Source: Brasenia schreberi
Taxonomy: Eukaryota; Streptophyta; Magnoliopsida; Nymphaeales; Cabombaceae
Assembly: GCA_036023115.1 (NCBI GenBank)
Contig: JAYKKT010000073.1
Coordinates: 14,323,001-14,387,000, forward strand
Length of the DNA stretch: 64,000 nt
Direction: 5' to 3'
Positions 26,645 through 38,948 of the stretch are shown in pieces (the stretch's first letter is position 1; every line of letters starts with the position of its first letter). The position numbers were made by a program, and so were the translations under genes. The notes below the pieces were generated by a model. It was not told the DNA's origin, made no database searches, and was given only the letters and a program-made list of their open reading frames with translations.

Positions 26645-28827
26645 TAAGGGAACTTTCCTTATCTAAGGGATCACTCTTGGTCTTAAACTCGGATAAAAGA
26701 GGAGGGTTATATTATTTTTTCCGTAAAACTTTGTTGAATTTATCTATTGTGGATTCTATACATTATTAGCATAGCATTAGGGAGTTCTTAGTTACGCACT
26801 AAAAAACCCGAATGCAATTGAAAAGTAAGCAAGGTCTTTACATCTTTATTCGAATGTAGTAAATCAATTGCAGATAGAGTTCTCATGTATGAATAAAAAA
26901 GTTATTCTCGTTATATTATCACCTAAATGTGAAAAAGTTAGATCGCGTGTTCATATTTTTAGAATAGACAAATGCTAACTTTAAATAATAATATTTGTAT
27001 TGGTACTTTAATATCGGAAATTTAATTGATAAGTTAATGGAGGTGATAGATAGTATGATTCAGATAAAGGTTCATATTTTATATTTACAAGAGATAAAGT
27101 GGAGTAGAAAAAAACAAAGGAAATTAAAAATAAAAGTTTTAAATTATAGTATTAAGGAAAAGAAAAGACTCGAAATAGAGTTATTACTACGAATAAAGAT
27201 TTAAAGGATGTGAAGTAGACATAGAACGATATGGTGATCGAATTATGACGGTAAAATTAATATTTGGAGTAAAGGATTTGAATATAGTTTGTGCTTATAC
27301 ACTCTAAGTAGCATTAGAAGTTATTACAAAAAGGACTTTTTGTGAGGAGTCAAATAAGGTAATTCAAAGAATTCCACGAAGAGAGATGATTTGTTTAGGA
27401 GGAGGAGACTTAAATGGGCATGTCGGTAAAAATATATTAGGATACCAGGGTATTTATGAAAACTATGATTTTGAGGATATAAATAATGAGGGTAGAGAGA
27501 TTTTAAATTTTGCTTTCGTTTTTGATATCTTTATAGTCAATATAATTTTTAAAAAATGAGATAAACTTTTAATTACTTATAAGAGTGGCTTGTTATATAA
27601 ATAAATTGATTATTGTTTTAGAAAAAAAGATAAACCGTGTTGTAAAAATTGCAAGGCAATTGTAAGAGAAAGTTTAACTATCGAGCGTCGATTTTTAATA
27701 ATAGATTTACAGATAAAAAATAGATTAAGAAGAATGGAGAAAGAGCTATTCGAACTAGATGATAGAACCTCAAATGTGAGAAAGAAAATATATTTAAATA
27801 GAAAGTTTTTGAAGGAGATGCTTGAAATTATGTACGTATATCTTCTGATATGTGGAATAATATGGCTATACATATTAGAGAAGTGACAAAAGATGTGTTA
27901 TGTGAATCTAAGGGAGGTTTATCAACATAAAAAGAAGCTTGGTAGTAGAGTAATAAAAATAAAATCAAGGCAAAGAAAACATGTTACAAACTGTATTATG
28001 TCAAGAAGACTAGTGAAACTTAAAAAACTTATAAGAAAGCAAAAAAAGAAGTGAAAAAGGTTGTTATTTAAGGAAAAGCCAAAATTTAGAAGAATTTATA
28101 TAAAAAAGTTAACTTAAAAAAAGATGGAGATATGAAACTTGGAAAACTTATAAGAAAGTAAAGAAAGAAGTGAAAAAGGTTGTTATTAAAGAAAAACTTA
28201 TAAGAAAGCAAAGAAAGAAGTGAAAAAGGTTGTTATTGAAGGAAAAGCCAAAATTTATAAGGATTTATATAAAAAAGTTAACTTAAAAAAATATAGAGAT
28301 ATGAAACTTGGAAAACTTATAAGAAAGCAAAGAAAGAAGTGAAAAAGGTTGTTATTAAAGGAAAAACCAAATTTTAGAAGAATTTATATAAAAAAGTTAA
28401 CTTAAAAAAATGAAGATATTTTTAGGATAGTTAAGGCTAGAGATAAAAAAAACTCAGGATCTTACTTTTGTTAGATGTATCAAAGATGATGATGAGAAGA
28501 TTCTAATGGTGAATGATGATATAAAAAATAGATGAAAAAAATTATTTTTATAAACTTTTTAATGAAAATATATATGCTATTAATATCTTAGGAGAGTTAG
28601 CCAAATCAGAAAAGTATATAAACCATAATTTGTATCAGAGTATATGAAGGTTGATAAATCGGTAGGACCAGACAATATGAACTGAAAGATGAAATATCAG
28701 AGTACACTTATATCCATATATAAGAAAAAGGTAGACATTCAAAATTGTTCGAATTATCGAGGTATCAAGTTAATGAGTCGTAATATGAAATTATGAAAAG
28801 AATTATCGAACATATGTTAAGACAAGA
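26645..28827 (+). mobile_element. RTE-type LINE, second copy, highly degenerate 5' two thirds
   Basis: The start, CTCGGATAAAAGAGGAGGGTT, matches the leader of the first LINE near 8469. Endonuclease relics follow (GGDLNGHVG near 27405-27430, with a 3-base insertion before it), then the basic linker and early RT blocks (NYRGIKLMS near 28755-28780). Similarity stops near 28827, where copia sequence begins. The matching LINE tail is found at 30193-30267. Stops are frequent. It begins about 165 bp after the F-box stop codon, so it may touch that gene's 3'UTR. Confidence 0.85.
28018..28425 (+). repeat. Tandem expansion inside the second LINE
   Basis: The block with CTTATAAGAAAGCAAAGAAAGAAG, which encodes the Lys-rich linker between endonuclease and RT, occurs four times at uneven spacing (for example starts near 28196 and 28315, 119 bp apart). 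The first LINE has it once, near 9500-9530. Confidence 0.8.
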
Positions 28828-30122
28828 GATGATTTACATGGTTAAAAGAAAAGGTTTATATGGAACCTTCTGCCGGTCTTAACATTCCAAAGAATAAGTT
28901 ATTCGTCTTAAAATATCTTTGTATGGAATTAAACAAGCTCATAAGGCTTGGTTTGACAAAATGAGTGAGTTTATGACGTATAATGGTTTTACTACCTATT
29001 ATACTGATATTACTTTGTTTATAAAGAGATCTGTTGTAATTATTGTTATTTTGTTGCTATATGTGTATGATATGATCGTTACAGAGAGTGATGTCTTTGG
29101 GATCCAAAATATCAAACGAGATTTTGGTAAGGCATTTGAAATGAAGGATCTTAGATATCTACGTAACTTTTTGAGTAGTGAGGTAATAAAAAATGATAGA
29201 AGTTTTTTCGTCTCAAACTAAATTTCTTAATAATATTGTTAGATCTTATTAATAGATGATAAGACAGTTGAGACACCTGAGGTGATTAACCAAAAAAATT
29301 AGACTTATATATGATGAATCACTAAAGAATCTCACTCCTTACAGACAAATGGTCGGGTCATTGATATACCTAACTATCACTCGTCTCGACATCACTATTG
29401 TAGTGATTGTAAGTCAATTTCAACATGCACCTACCAGTTAATTGCAAATCATATGATATGTCTGACATACCATTGAAAATAAAGTATTTTTATCTTCTTC
29501 CTCCCTACCTCAGTTAATTGCATATATTGATATTGATTGGGGTGATGTTAATGGCATGCACTCTATAGAGGCTGTTGCATCTTTCTTGGAAACTTTATCT
29601 TATGGAAATGCAAAAAGCAACAAAATTTGTCACTAAGACTTCTTCAAAGATCTTGGAGCATTACTTAACTTACTCCTATCATGGATTCTGCCAACAAAAA
29701 TGCTATATATATAACCACCAACAATACATTTCATGAGCACACCAAACACATCAAGATATTGTCACTACATTGAAGAAGAACATCTATAAGGACACTTGGT
29801 GCTTCACTTAATGCGATTAACTTTCAGATGTCTTCACCAAATCATTACCGGCCCATTTTGGTGATGATATCATCAGTTTGAGGAGTGTTGTATTTTAATG
29901 TGTATTTTATTGTATTTTCTTATTATAAAAGTATTCAAGCACCAAGGTGGCCCCAAGGCCCAACGTCTATTTTCAGCATCAAGCAGCTGCCCACTACCAC
30001 TTTACTCCAGTGTCTTTCCTCCACTCTATAAATACTTACCTCATATTCAATAAAGATCAAACCTTCTTGGTTGCTATTGTTAGTGCATTTGCTATTATTC
30101 TAGCCTTTTCTAAGAAATTTCA
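28828..30122 (+). mobile_element. 5'-truncated Ty1/copia element nested in the second LINE
   Basis: RT is readable as SLYGIKQAHKAWFDKMSEFM (near 28917-28976), with LLLYVYDMIVTE at the YVDD position (family YVDDMIVTG). Decayed RNase H follows (TPYRQMVGSLIYLTITRLDI, near 29335-29395) and an end reading DVFTKSLPAHFGDDIISLR near 29825-29880. A purine tract, TTTGAGGAG, precedes TGTTGTATT. The region 29886-30122 looks like an LTR, with TATAAATA at 30026-30033 and AATAAA near 30049. Gag, integrase and the left LTR are missing. Confidence 0.85.
29886..30122 (+). repeat. Probable 3' LTR of the nested copia element
   Basis: It begins TGTTG after a purine tract, has a TATA-like box and AATAAA, and probably ends TTTCA. 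The right end is a guess. Confidence 0.5.
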
Positions 30123-30192
30123 GTCATTTTTTTTATGACTCATGATTGTTGTATACATGTATTGGATATCGTTAAACTAATCTTCATTTCAG

Positions 30193-30267
30193 ATAGGGTT
30201 ACGTGAAAACAAAAAATCAAGGTAGCCGACCCCATCAGTATGGGAAAAGGTTTAGTTGTTGTTGTTG
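30193..30267 (+). mobile_element. RTE LINE 3' tail
   Basis: It matches the final 75 bases of the LINE family (GTAGCCGACCCC, AGTATGGGAAAAGG, TTG repeats). It is probably the displaced 3' end of the LINE interrupted at 28827. Confidence 0.85.
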
Positions 30268-33200
30268 AGGACATAGATGTAACATGATCCTCTAATCTGC
30301 TACTTTGTTTTTACTTTGTACACTAGCCACTCTTATATATTCGTCACTAATTGCAACGAAAACAAGATACTCAGAGGTCTATAACTATTCCTTGTATGTG
30401 TGTATGCATGCATGCGTGTTTTGGATTTCTACAATAAACCACTATCAGCATACACAGTGAAAACATTAGCACACCTAGATTGTTCCCTTGACCTTTTGCG
30501 GCAGGGGGCCTTAATCCTACAAACTTTCTCATTTAAGGGGAAATAAAAGAGGACATTATTTGCAGTATGTGAACTGCTAACAGGATCATAGTAGACACAC
30601 CGACACTGTTTGCGGTTTGTGAAATGCTAACAGAAACATGGCAAACACAGCGCTGTCCATGAATACCGGCATCTTGAAGCAACCAACTTACGTAATAGTT
30701 TAGATCTACGCAAAAAGCCTCTAAAATAACCAAAGAGTATTTATTACATAAGCCATAAAGGATCAAAGGAATAAACATTAAAATATGGCTTTATAAGGGT
30801 AAAACAAGATGCAGATGCATAACATAGACATCAAAATATGGCTTTATAAGGGTAAAACAAGATATAGATGCATAACACAGACACTGTATGTGCCAATATG
30901 TATCATATAATACGACACTGCCACAAATATCGCATGACAAGGTGCAACATGGTGGCCGATGCGATAAGATGCAGTTACCATAATGCAATGTTCTGTGATA
31001 TTATTGGTACCATTACATATCGTAAGATATGCACCTGTATGTGCAACACTGCAATAAACACCATGACGCATACTTGAAAAAGAAAAAAAGTACCACTATC
31101 CATCACCAGCACTGCGACTCTGATCCCCTCCACTACCATCCTTCATTACAACCATAAAACTAGCTCATCCATCTTCACCTTATTTCTAAAATAAATCCAC
31201 CCATTGTGTGGTTTGTTTCAAATTTTAATTCTAGAAGCAAATTATCACATATCAAACCATGCCCTTCAGAGATGATCCAGTAAAACAACCACCGAATTTA
31301 AGCTAGGTAAACTTCACTAGCTAATGAAAGTGTTGGCTTCTTCAATCAACAGGACACATGCAAACCGATCCCAAGTTATCTTCACAACCAAAGTTCATAG
31401 TTATAACAACAATGTTGATCGTAGAAACTATGCATCCTGTAAGAATGAAGGCTTCAGCGTCTATTTAATATAACCAGGTCATAACAAAATATCATATCGA
31501 TGTCCAGATTGAAATTGACACAATGACAAAGGTGACTTGATTTGTTCAAGGAACAACAAAATGACAAGGTAAAAACAAATAAACTACTTGTATCATCACC
31601 AGAAGACATACCATGTATCAATCCTGGCAAATTAGGACACCGACAAGCTCCAGATATGAACTGTTTGAAAGAATATGCCAAAGTATATTTTCATTCCCTT
31701 TTACTGTGCAACAGAAATAAGAACATCGTCAAGTTCATTACATATACAAATTTCCACTGCGTTAATGGCTTTGAGATCAATGCAGCAAAGGTACCTCATC
31801 CTCATGGAAGAAAAAGAGAAGATGAATAGTCCATTGTTCTAAGATAGATCATAGACCATTCCATGCTAAATGAAGGTACCTAATAGGTAGGTATGCTCCA
31901 AAAAGGGAATCATAAGCAAGAGAAAGAAGGTGATATAGAAGCAACTTAATTATGAATTAAGATTGGGGAATCAAGAAACAAGAAAAACTAATTGAATGAA
32001 TAAACATCTAGAAACGTAATTAGAATCAATGACCTATATAGAGTACGGCGTACTCGTATGTATGTGTCCAGTGTTGTTCGTACCGCATCATATCGTGTGG
32101 CATTTTGATCCACGATAAGATACATATCGTGTTGTATCGCACCGTATCGTTTTTTAATAGTAAAAAATGAAAACAAATTAAAAAATCATAAAAATTCAAG
32201 AAAAATCATGATAATTCTAAACAACAACAACCACAACAACAACTAAGCCTTTTCCCGTACTATGATAATTCTAAACAATTCATATAATTCATAAGTTAGT
32301 AAATATTTATCACTCACCATTCAAATTTAAATGTATAAAGCATTTATGCATGAAATCCTTAGCAAAATTATAACTTTCATAATTGAAAAAATAAATTAAA
32401 TATTATAATCAGAATAAACTAAATAATCTTCATCTTCTCCTCCTTGTTCAACATCATCACCACTTTGAGCTTCAAAATCAAAATCATCATGATTAATGAC
32501 TTCTGTTCTATAAATATGGAAGCCATTTGTTATACCAGGAATCATCTTAGATCATACCATGAAGCATGTGTGGGAATATTTCCTGAATTCCTGGAGTCAG
32601 ATGAGCACTGGGTTACTGGTAAATAACTTGTTGCATTCAAATGACTGTAAGTAAGGTTCTGCTAGCAGTAACATAGTGATATTTGTCAGGCTTCGTAACA
32701 TCATCTATGTCGATGTTATGAAGCTTATCTTTCAGGACCTCTAGATTGATTTAGTTCAGATAAGTGTTATATATGGCCATTCTTTTAGTTACAGAAGGCA
32801 TGATTATCTTGCTTATTAGCAGCTATGCCTTTACCAATCTGTAATAGATAGTCTTCCTGTGCAGGTCACCAGTCATGCTTCTTTTGCATAAAGAACTCAA
32901 TTTTCCAATTCTGTTGTTGGCCAACGTCTGTGTTCTGCCTGTATTAGAGATGAAAACCTTGTGCTGCTGAGAACAAGCAAAGGATTTTATGTTGAGTGCT
33001 TGAAGTTTTTACTAATGAGAGTGTGATGACATGGATGTAGGCTCTGATAGGGTATGATTTCTTCACTAATGCTGCATCCATTCATCAATAACTCACCCAT
33101 AACAACATCCGGTTCAGTTTCTTTTGATTATTTCAAAACTTTATTTTACATAATTGTGTTAACATTACATGGTTAGCTATAGCTTTTTCGTAGTAATGAA

Positions 33201-34500
33201 TCCTTTGTTGGTCCTTTATGGTCAAGATTTTGTGAGCCACATTAGAAGAGAAATTGATCTCTCAGTATGAAGACATAGGCGTGAACACACATTTCAGCAT
33301 AATTGTAGATACTACTCCAAGAATTGGAGCAGATAGGAAGCCACATTCCCTTCGCCTACTTTCATATGTATAGGAAGTGTCATAAACCTCTAATGCTTAT
33401 GGGCATGAGCACATTTTTTTCTCCTTGGTGCTTGCGTTAACTTTTTTCATTGACAGTGGTGAGAATCATGAAGAGAAGAACTTAAGCACCAAGCATCACA
33501 TCCTGGTGTCTTCCATGATAGAGCATCTCTATAGAAAAATAAAGTTAGAATAAGACAAAGAAGAAGATGATATGTGAAGAAGGTGCAGAGTTAGCAAAGT
33601 GCATTGTGATGTTCATGCCCATTCCTTTTTGTATTAAGGCATAACTATGACATTATATTCATCACAAATTATCATGAATTAAACTGCCTCTATAAAACAT
33701 TATGCGCTGTAACTCCTGCAAAAGGCTCTTTATGTTCTTGCAGTGTGTTCCTTGCTTGATTTGTTCTAGGTGCATGGAACATTGATACTAGTCTTTGGTT
33801 ATTCAAGATTTTGTGCTTAAGGAATGATGAAAGATTAGGCACGGTAGATTGATTTGGTTCGTGTTTGAGTTCAATAAGTTTGCTAGAGTCTATGCCAAAG
33901 ATACTACACATTATTTTCGGTTTCTTATATCAATTGTCACTAGGAGCTCTTGTCTACACAAGTATTCATGCTTTTTAATGCATAATTGTAAGGTTAGAAG
34001 CTTGATTGATTGATTTATAAAGGCTTAGGGCATATTGCCTCTATCGTATCGCACGATACCAATGATAAGTTATCTAATATGATACACTTCATGGAGTCCT
34101 GCGATGCAATACGTATAACACTGTATGGGTCTATCATATTCATACCACATCAATCGTTACAGTACAATGCTTCAGTTTTTCTTATTTAATAAAAAGTATT
34201 TAAAAGAAAAGGTTAAAACAAAGCATAACATGCATAAACATCAATCCTATTGCATGCTAATGCAATAACATTGTGTGACATGCACCGTATTGCGCGATAT
34301 GGTATGATATACACCGATTAATGATAAACAGAATACAGGTACCTGATCGTATCTATCCAGGTACAACATTACTATATGATAGCGCATAACATTGATTGGA
34401 ATAGTTGCAGTTGGTAAAGCTTCCAAGAACTTTTTAAAAAAAGGAAGAACGGGCCAGTTCAGAAAAGAGTAGCGCAACACCCTGGGCATCATTCAGCTTC
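30268..34500. other. 4.2-kb stretch without a recognised gene
   Basis: Two small tandem duplications occur: about 51 bp near 30558-30655, and 53 bp at 30783-30888. Three patches are rich in TATCG/CGATA words (30870-31080, 32040-32160, 34040-34330) and look like relics of one unknown repeat. Open frames near 31540-31830 and 32440-32630 have no recognisable similarity. A LINE fragment lies at 32225-32261. Confidence 0.45.
32225..32261 (-). mobile_element. Extremely short RTE LINE tail (about 37 bp) with TSD
   Basis: It contains the (CAA)n tail plus AACTAAGCCTTTTCCCGTAC, the reverse complement of the LINE end. ATGATAATTCTAAACAA flanks it at 32208-32224 and 32262-32278 (17 bp, identical). The last four bases of the left copy overlap the tail. 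Confidence 0.88.
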
Positions 34501-34650
34501 TACAGTCACAAAAAAAGCAAGGATCATATCGATGCAGAGAAAAATTCATTTCTTCAAAGCTTACTTTCTAGAAGCTACGGAGTTACATAATTGCATCACA
34601 TGATTAACTACCTCAAGAGAGAAAAAGGGACGTTCATGAAAAAGAAAAGT

Positions 34651-36117
34651 TCATATTTGTCCGATGTCATCTACCCGTGCCTTCCACCTCCTAGCGATCC
34701 TTTCGTACGACTCCGGCTTCCCAGCTTTAGCAAACAACTTCTTCAACTTAGCCATCGTCGAAGAATGCAAATAAATCCCTGTATCAATCATATAATCCGC
34801 AAATCTCCGCACTTCAAAGAATCGCTCTATCTCCCCCAAACCAACCAACAATGAATTCGCGCTTTCTTCCCTCGGATTCGTCTCATTCTCCACCATGTAT
34901 GTCCAAAACTCTGTAGCCGTTTCGGGGTCGTCCGTTACAAAGAAAGCCTTAAGCGCCAATGCAGCGATCGAATCATCAAGATGGCACTCATTCTTCTTCA
35001 TCTCAATGAAGAACTGCCTTGCTTCGACCATCTTTCCCCTCCGGATCAGGCACTCGAAAATCATGTTATAAGTAGTCGAATCCGGGAACGCACCATTGTA
35101 GGGCATTTCGTCCAACAATCTGTATATATTATCAATCATATCATCGTTCGCTCTGCATAGCAAACCGATCATCAAATTATACATCTTAAAATTGGGAACG
35201 AGACCGCAATCCAGCACCATCTTCGCCCAGATGTCCGCCGCACCCTTAACATCATTCTTTTCGACGAGAAAACAGATCGAATTTGCGAAGAACTTCATTG
35301 TGGGAGAACAATTCCGGGACGTGAGTGCATTGAGGAATTTGACGGCGCCGGCGACGTCGCCGGCCTTAACGAGGGTGGTGAGAAAGGCATCATAGGCGGA
35401 TCGGTTATCAGGAATCCACCCTAATCGGACGATCATCTCGCCGAACGCCCTCGTCGCCTGAACAGCGTCCCCCTCCTTCTCCCACCCCTCCAGAAGAATG
35501 GCGAAGGTGTCACCGTCTGCAGTGACGTTCGTCTTCGTCTTCTCATAGATTCTGCTGGCTTCGGACGTCGAGCCGTCGCTGCAGACGGCGGAGAGAAGAG
35601 AATTGAGGGCCACGACGTCCTTGGGGACGCCATAGCGATCCATAACCTCGAAGGACATGAACGCCTCGTTGGTGCGACCCGCCTGAACGTAGCTGGAGAA
35701 AGCGGACGCGAACGTCGCGAGGGTCACGAGACCCCCAGGCTTCATCGACTTGACAGCGTCCCACATCTCATCGAAGAGGCGGTTCTTTCCAAGGACGTCT
35801 ACCATGAGCGTCCAAGAGATGGATGGGAGCTGTTGTGTGTCTGCCTGCCGGAGAACCCATCGGAAAAATTTCACGGCGGAGGCGGGCGAGCCATAAGAGA
35901 GGCGGAGGATGGCGTCTAGGTCAGCGGGGGAAACGGAAAGGTTGGTTTTGGAGAGGGCGGCGTCCATAGCGGAATCGGGCGTCTTAGCGATTAGTTCGCA
36001 GAGGAACTTAATGTGATGGGGGAGGCCCGGGACGTCGGCGTACGAAGGGAAAGATCGCATTGGTGGTTCCGTGGCCGACGAAGAAGAAGTCAGTCTCTTA
36101 TCTTTCACTTGAACCAT
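34651..36117 (-). CDS. P-class pentatricopeptide repeat (PPR) protein, 488 aa
   Basis: PPR proteins bind organellar RNA in mitochondria or plastids and act in its processing, stability or translation. About eight consecutive P-type repeats of roughly 35 residues are visible from about residue 100 to 415. Typical helix pairs are SWTLMVDVLGKNRLFDEMWD, TFASAFSSYVQAGRTNEAFM, YNLMIGLLCRAND and TTYNMIFECLIRRGKMVEAR. No E or DYW domain follows, so RNA editing by this protein is unlikely. The C-terminus is basic (IARRWKARVDD). The first 30 residues are Ser- and Thr-rich and could be part of a targeting peptide. A second Met at residue 20 (MRSFPSYADV) is an alternative start. The frame is intronless and intact, as usual for PPR genes. 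Higher GC marks it out from its surroundings. Target RNA is unknown. Confidence 0.95.
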   Translation of the reverse strand: MVQVKDKRLTSSSSATEPPMRSFPSYADVPGLPHHIKFLCELIAKTPDSAMDAALSKTNLSVSPADLDAILRLSYGSPASAVKFFRWVLRQADTQQLPSISWTLMVDVLGKNRLFDEMWDAVKSMKPGGLVTLATFASAFSSYVQAGRTNEAFMSFEVMDRYGVPKDVVALNSLLSAVCSDGSTSEASRIYEKTKTNVTADGDTFAILLEGWEKEGDAVQATRAFGEMIVRLGWIPDNRSAYDAFLTTLVKAGDVAGAVKFLNALTSRNCSPTMKFFANSICFLVEKNDVKGAADIWAKMVLDCGLVPNFKMYNLMIGLLCRANDDMIDNIYRLLDEMPYNGAFPDSTTYNMIFECLIRRGKMVEARQFFIEMKKNECHLDDSIAALALKAFFVTDDPETATEFWTYMVENETNPREESANSLLVGLGEIERFFEVRRFADYMIDTGIYLHSSTMAKLKKLFAKAGKPESYERIARRWKARVDDIGQI

Positions 36118-36240
36118 TTCTCTCTCGCAGACGACGACGATGTTAACGAAGAGAGGAACGGAAGGGAAAGAAACGGAGGAAGAAGAAAGCGAGCATTTCT
36201 TTTGTTATTTTCCCAGTTTGCGCTCGGGGGAATTTTGAGA
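36118..36240 (-). promoter_or_regulatory. Probable 5'UTR and proximal promoter of the PPR gene
   Basis: This short GC- and GA-rich stretch lies between the start codon and the MITE-like element at 36246. No clear TATA box is seen, so the promoter must lie partly in or beyond the inserted elements. Confidence 0.35.
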
Positions 36241-36245
36241 GTAGG

Positions 36246-36436
36246 GTTGGTAAATCGGGTCAGCGGATTGGGTTCCGGTCGATCACTTTAAATCCAAAAC
36301 AGAATCAGTGACCCTGACCCGACCTGATTTCTTATTCGGTCCAATTTTAAGACCCGCGCGGACCCGAACCTCGTTCCTAACCTCGACCTGAACTCATTTT
36401 TTTCAGGTGAGGTTCAGGTCCGGCCTGCAATCGCCA
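36246..36436. mobile_element. MITE-like element with TAGGGTTGG/CCACCCCTA ends
   Basis: The left end TAGGGTTGGTAAATCGGGTC and the right end GCAATCGCCACCCCTA are imperfect inverted repeats. The interior has GACCCGACC-type words. There is no ORF, and a TSD is not clear because another element abuts on the right. Confidence 0.5.
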
Positions 36437-36593
36437 CCCCTAGGGATGTTTATGGAACCGTCACAACCTAACCAAACTGGTTTGGTTCGGTTTTAGATGG
36501 CTGACGATTTGGGTCGATTCGGTTTGTGAAGGAGAAAAACCTGACATCTCGTTCAGAGCTTCAGTGTTAAAATCAAGCCGAACCAAACCGAAT

Positions 36594-36639
<46 letters not shown>

Positions 36640-36680
36640 TATACGCTTATATAGATATAAATCTTACAAGTTTATAAGTG
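36433..36680. mobile_element. Partial hAT-like element (family of 13958 and 16329)
   Basis: It starts TAGGGATGTTTATGGAACCG and has GGTTTGGTTCGG words and an AT-rich core with an (AT)n run at 36599-36636. The right inverted repeat is not found, so it is probably truncated. Confidence 0.5.
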
Positions 36681-37410
36681 CTTAACGCTTTCTCTCATGG
36701 TCCTGAAGCAAAATATTGATGACATTGACCCAAACCCGGCATTTCTTCTCAAACAGGTCTGTTGCCATCTACTTGTCATCGAGTGGCACCATTGCTTGGA
36801 TTTTCAATAGTTTTGACTAATGTTTTTATATCGTGTCTGACCCTGTATGATCCAAATCCATTTCTCTCCTTCTCTAATATTCATTAGCTCTTACATTATC
36901 ATCTTTGTGAAAAATTTCCGATGTTACATAATCTAAATGTCACACCAAAACCAAAATCAAGACTTCAATAATGCTAAGTGTGTTTGGTTTCCTTCATTCT
37001 TATGACCATTTTGCTTCATTGTGATGTTTTCATTTAACTTTAGAAAAGCACTACTGAACTTTATAGTTTTCTTCCAACACTTTTGAGTTTAGAGGCCTTT
37101 CTCGCTTCTCATGAAGTGTTCGCTCTCAATTCCTTAGTCTAGCTAAAGCACAATATCCAGATCATCTTAAGCACGCCTCTCATTTTATTGGTGCTGCACT
37201 ATGTTGTACAGGCATGGGTACAAGTATGGGATACGATAATATTGAAAAACATAATGCACAGGTACACCACTATATAAAATGAAAAAATTATACATAAATT
37301 TAAAATGACATAAAATTCACTACGACAATATAACGTAAAACTTATTAAAAGTTGAAACGTACAAATTTTGACATAACATATAACTTAACAGTAAACTTAA
37401 CATCTCAAAT
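36681..37410. other. Non-coding stretch
   Basis: Nothing recognised. Confidence 0.4.
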
Positions 37411-37800
37411 ACAACAACAACAACAACTAAGCCTTTTCCCATACTAGACGGGGTCGGCTACATGGATTCTTTGTTTCCATAGATCCCTATCATGTGCCAT
37501 GTTAGGAGTTAACTCCCAATAAGCTAGATCATTCTTTATTGTTTCTTTCCAACACTTTTGTGGTCGTCCTCTACCTCTTTTAATACTTTCCAATTTTAGT
37601 TTTTCTAACCTTCTTACAGGTTCTTCTTTTGATCTTCTTTCTATATGTCCAAACCATCTTAAACGATGTTATCTCATTTTATCCTCTATTGGTGTCACTC
37701 CTAATTTGTTTCTAATAACCTCATTACGTATACGGTCTTTTCTTATATGACCACTTATCCATCTCAACATCTTCATTTCTGTCACAGACATCTTTTGTAT
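37411..37800 (-). mobile_element. 5'-truncated RTE LINE, 390 bp
   Basis: It is the reverse complement of the last 390 bases of the family, starting with (CAA)n and AACTAAGCCTTTTCCC. Similarity ends after GACATCTTTTGTAT. I find no convincing TSD. Confidence 0.9.
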
Positions 37801-38580
37801 AAGAAAATTAAATTATATAATGTTTTCAATTTCATAACATATAGTTTCAACATCAAAATATAACACTTTTGTCAAGAAAACCTCAAAACATAACACTTTT
37901 GGTTTTGAAAATATCTTCATCTCTACCACCAAAAACTCCTGCATATCATGGATTGACTGCTCAATGCATAACACTTTTGTCTCCGCCTATCATGCTTACA
38001 ATTCATGTTTTATATTTGTTCTGCTAAGTTGAAAACCCTTTTCTTTTAGGACAGTTAAAAGTTTTCTGTTCGTCTCATCTATCAATACAATCATCCGCAA
38101 ATAAGGTATGGTCTCTAATCATGCATGTGAGCATTGTAAAATATATGACTCCAGTGTAAGTTAACATTAAAATCAAAGAACCCAGCTATTCTCTCATGAG
38201 TCATTACATAAGCTGCTGCTCATCATGTTGCAAGCCTTCCTTAAGTTCAGCAGTAGAGTACGTTCTCTTATTGACGACCATATTTGTTCTTCTCCTTTCG
38301 GTCAACTGGAGATTGCTTGTGTCAATATTTTAAAAGCTACAACTTTCACTTAAAAGTGATTTCTGGTTCCCGAACATTTTTCTGCAGCCTGTTTATGTGA
38401 AGAATGAATTCTTTAACTTCATTTCCTGTGAATCAATGAACACACTAAATGGAGTGGACATGGCGGAAAGTTCACTTCTATGAGTGAACTCCGGGTGGTG
38501 TTTGACATCTTTTCCATTCTCCTTTGCTTTCTGTAACATGGAGAATCCCCCTACCTTTGAGTGAAGCCACTTGGTGCAAA
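37801..38580. other. Non-coding stretch
   Basis: Nothing recognised. A piece near 37980-38120 may be another faint LINE relic on the minus strand: TTCATGTTTTATATTTGTTC with CTCATCTATCAATACAAT resembles 59995-60120. Confidence 0.3.
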
Positions 38581-38584
38581 AATT

Positions 38585-38724
38585 GCCATGGTAGGACGGT
38601 TCCAGTTTCAGATTCAAAACCGCTCTAAAATCATTTAAAAAAATGGAAAAATGGAGAGATGACTCCTTTGAGTATTGAACTCTCACCAAACCGTGAGTTA
38701 GGACCAAACTTGTGTTATTAAACG

Positions 38725-38807
<83 letters not shown>

Positions 38808-38948
38808 AATGGTGATTTGAAACCGCCGGTTACGGGTTGGTTTCTCAAAATCACGAACCTAACGGAATCATGGGATCTCCAATTCCGGTTTCTGGGCCGA
38901 TTCGGTTTCGGTTTGAACCACCAGCCCAGTTCCGAACCGGCCATGTCT
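38585..38948. mobile_element. hAT-like element relic with (AT)n core
   Basis: The right end AACCGGCCATGTCTA is the inverted form of the TAGACATGGCCGGTT end of the element at 43599. The left end is degenerate (ACGGTTCCAG). An (AT)n run occupies 38727-38799. The long open frames across it are artefacts. Confidence 0.5.

Noticed and set aside
33422..33494. Short inverted repeat CTTGGTGCTT / AAGCACCAAG
   Set aside because: The arms are only about 10 bp with a long loop; expected by chance at this scale.
30558..34340. CRISPR-like or regulatory repeats from TATCG/CGATA words
   Set aside because: The repeats are irregular, without uniform length or spacers; more likely a decayed transposon relic.
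38393..38944. 183-residue minus-strand open frame
   Set aside because: It runs through an AT microsatellite and hAT-like repeat words; no domain.
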